Origin: Clostridia bacterium
GTDB taxonomy: Bacteria; Bacillota; Clostridia; Christensenellales; Borkfalkiaceae
Direction of reading: 5' to 3'
DNA length: 22,506 bases
NCBI GenBank assembly: GCA_900768525.1
Contig: CAAGDF010000031.1
Span: 1-22,506, forward strand
Part shown: piece after piece, positions 22,349-22,506 of the stretch
Layout of the letters: every line of letters begins with the position of its first letter
Numbering within the stretch: position 1 is the stretch's first letter
The notes under the pieces: generated by a model
Told to the model about the DNA's origin: nothing
What the model saw: only the letters and a program-made list of their open reading frames with translations
The model's database searches: none
Program-made: the position numbers and the translations under genes

Positions 22349-22370
22349 GCCTATAGGTTGATTATCGAGC
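22349..22370 (+). repeat. Intergenic dyad repeat, copy G (3' of the helicase gene)
   Basis: The plus strand reads GCCTATAGGTTGATTATCGA followed by GC, starting 8 nt after the helicase stop. It is the one clear copy on the plus strand and follows the one plus-strand gene next to it. Its change C to T in the left arm turns a C-G pair into a U-G pair in RNA. Confidence 0.8.
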
Positions 22371-22416
22371 ATTTTGCGTTATTTCGCCGCAAGTCGCAAC
22401 AAGAAGCGCAAATATA

Positions 22417-22437
22417 CCGATAACCGACTTATAGACC
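22417..22437 (-). repeat. Intergenic dyad repeat, copy H (3' of truA)
   Basis: The minus strand reads GGTCTATAAGTCGGTTATCG followed by G, 18 nt past the truA stop. It differs from the consensus by A to G in the core, which still allows a G-U pair. It faces copy G across 46 nt. Confidence 0.75.
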
Positions 22438-22455
22438 GACTTTTATGTAGTTTTA

Positions 22456-22506
22456 TCAATACTCGACTTTATATAGATACAAGCCTTCCGCAGGCATTTT
22501 TTCGCC
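22456..22506 (-). CDS. truA: tRNA pseudouridine synthase A, C-terminal end only
   Basis: The minus-strand frame entering at the right edge reads GEKMPAEGLYLYKVEY and stops at TGA (22458-22456). The pattern APAxGLYLxxVxY is the characteristic C-terminus of TruA, which makes pseudouridine at tRNA positions 38-40. Only 16 residues are visible, so identity rests on this short motif. It converges on the helicase gene, with repeat copies G and H between. Confidence 0.75.
   Translation of the reverse strand, partial: GEKMPAEGLYLYKVEY

Noticed and set aside
7573..22437. CRISPR array made from the recurrent ~20-bp motif
   Set aside because: Copies are 0.05-7 kb apart, lie in gene gaps on both strands, have no regular spacers, and no cas genes are present.

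Overview
The window reads as chromosomal DNA from a spore-forming or spore-descended member of the Clostridia (Firmicutes), probably an uncultured gut-type lineage. The evidence is a SpoIIE-type sporulation phosphatase, a Firmicutes-type thymidine kinase, a full deo nucleoside-salvage operon, a prmA-mtaB-HIT cluster and an InlB_B-repeat surface protein. TGA is used as a normal stop. Core genes are dense, with good Shine-Dalgarno sites and sigma-A type promoters. The exact genus cannot be fixed from the sequence alone. Layout: 1-741 holds the 5' part of an unrecognised minus-strand gene and a gene-poor stretch with three minus-strand terminators and a long inverted repeat. It abuts the 3' end of a tRNA-Ser(GGA) gene (742-832), so it may be the edge of an integrated element. 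1015-4329 (minus) is nrnA plus a P-type cation ATPase; diverging from it, 4707-7539 (plus) is trkA-trkH for potassium uptake. 7652-10318 (minus) is prmA, mtaB and a HIT hydrolase. 10601-13688 (plus) is spoIIE, a 53-codon basic small ORF and an unknown membrane protein. 13814-18959 (minus) is deoC-deoD-deoB-cdd-pdp, followed by tdk. 19158-20342 (minus) is a membrane-anchored surface protein. 20493-22340 (plus) is an SF2 helicase whose C-terminus looks like an RNase H1 hybrid-binding domain. 22456 to the right edge is the C-terminus of truA (minus). How the genes work together: deoC, deoD, deoB, cdd and pdp turn (deoxy)nucleosides into free bases and sugar phosphates for central metabolism, and tdk recovers thymidine. 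TrkA/TrkH and the P-type ATPase form a divergent cation-homeostasis pair. MtaB and TruA modify tRNA, and PrmA methylates ribosomal protein L11. The most unusual signal is a dispersed ~20-bp intergenic repeat, core GATAATCGACYTATAG (CTATARGTCGATTATC on the other strand). Eight clear copies lie just 3' of genes: HIT, mtaB, prmA, deoB, deoD, deoC, the helicase and truA. The orientation relative to the gene is always the same, and two copies supply the gene's own stop codon. The core is a dyad (GYCGATNATCGRC), and sequence differences between copies preserve its self-complementarity. I do not recognise this element as a described family.
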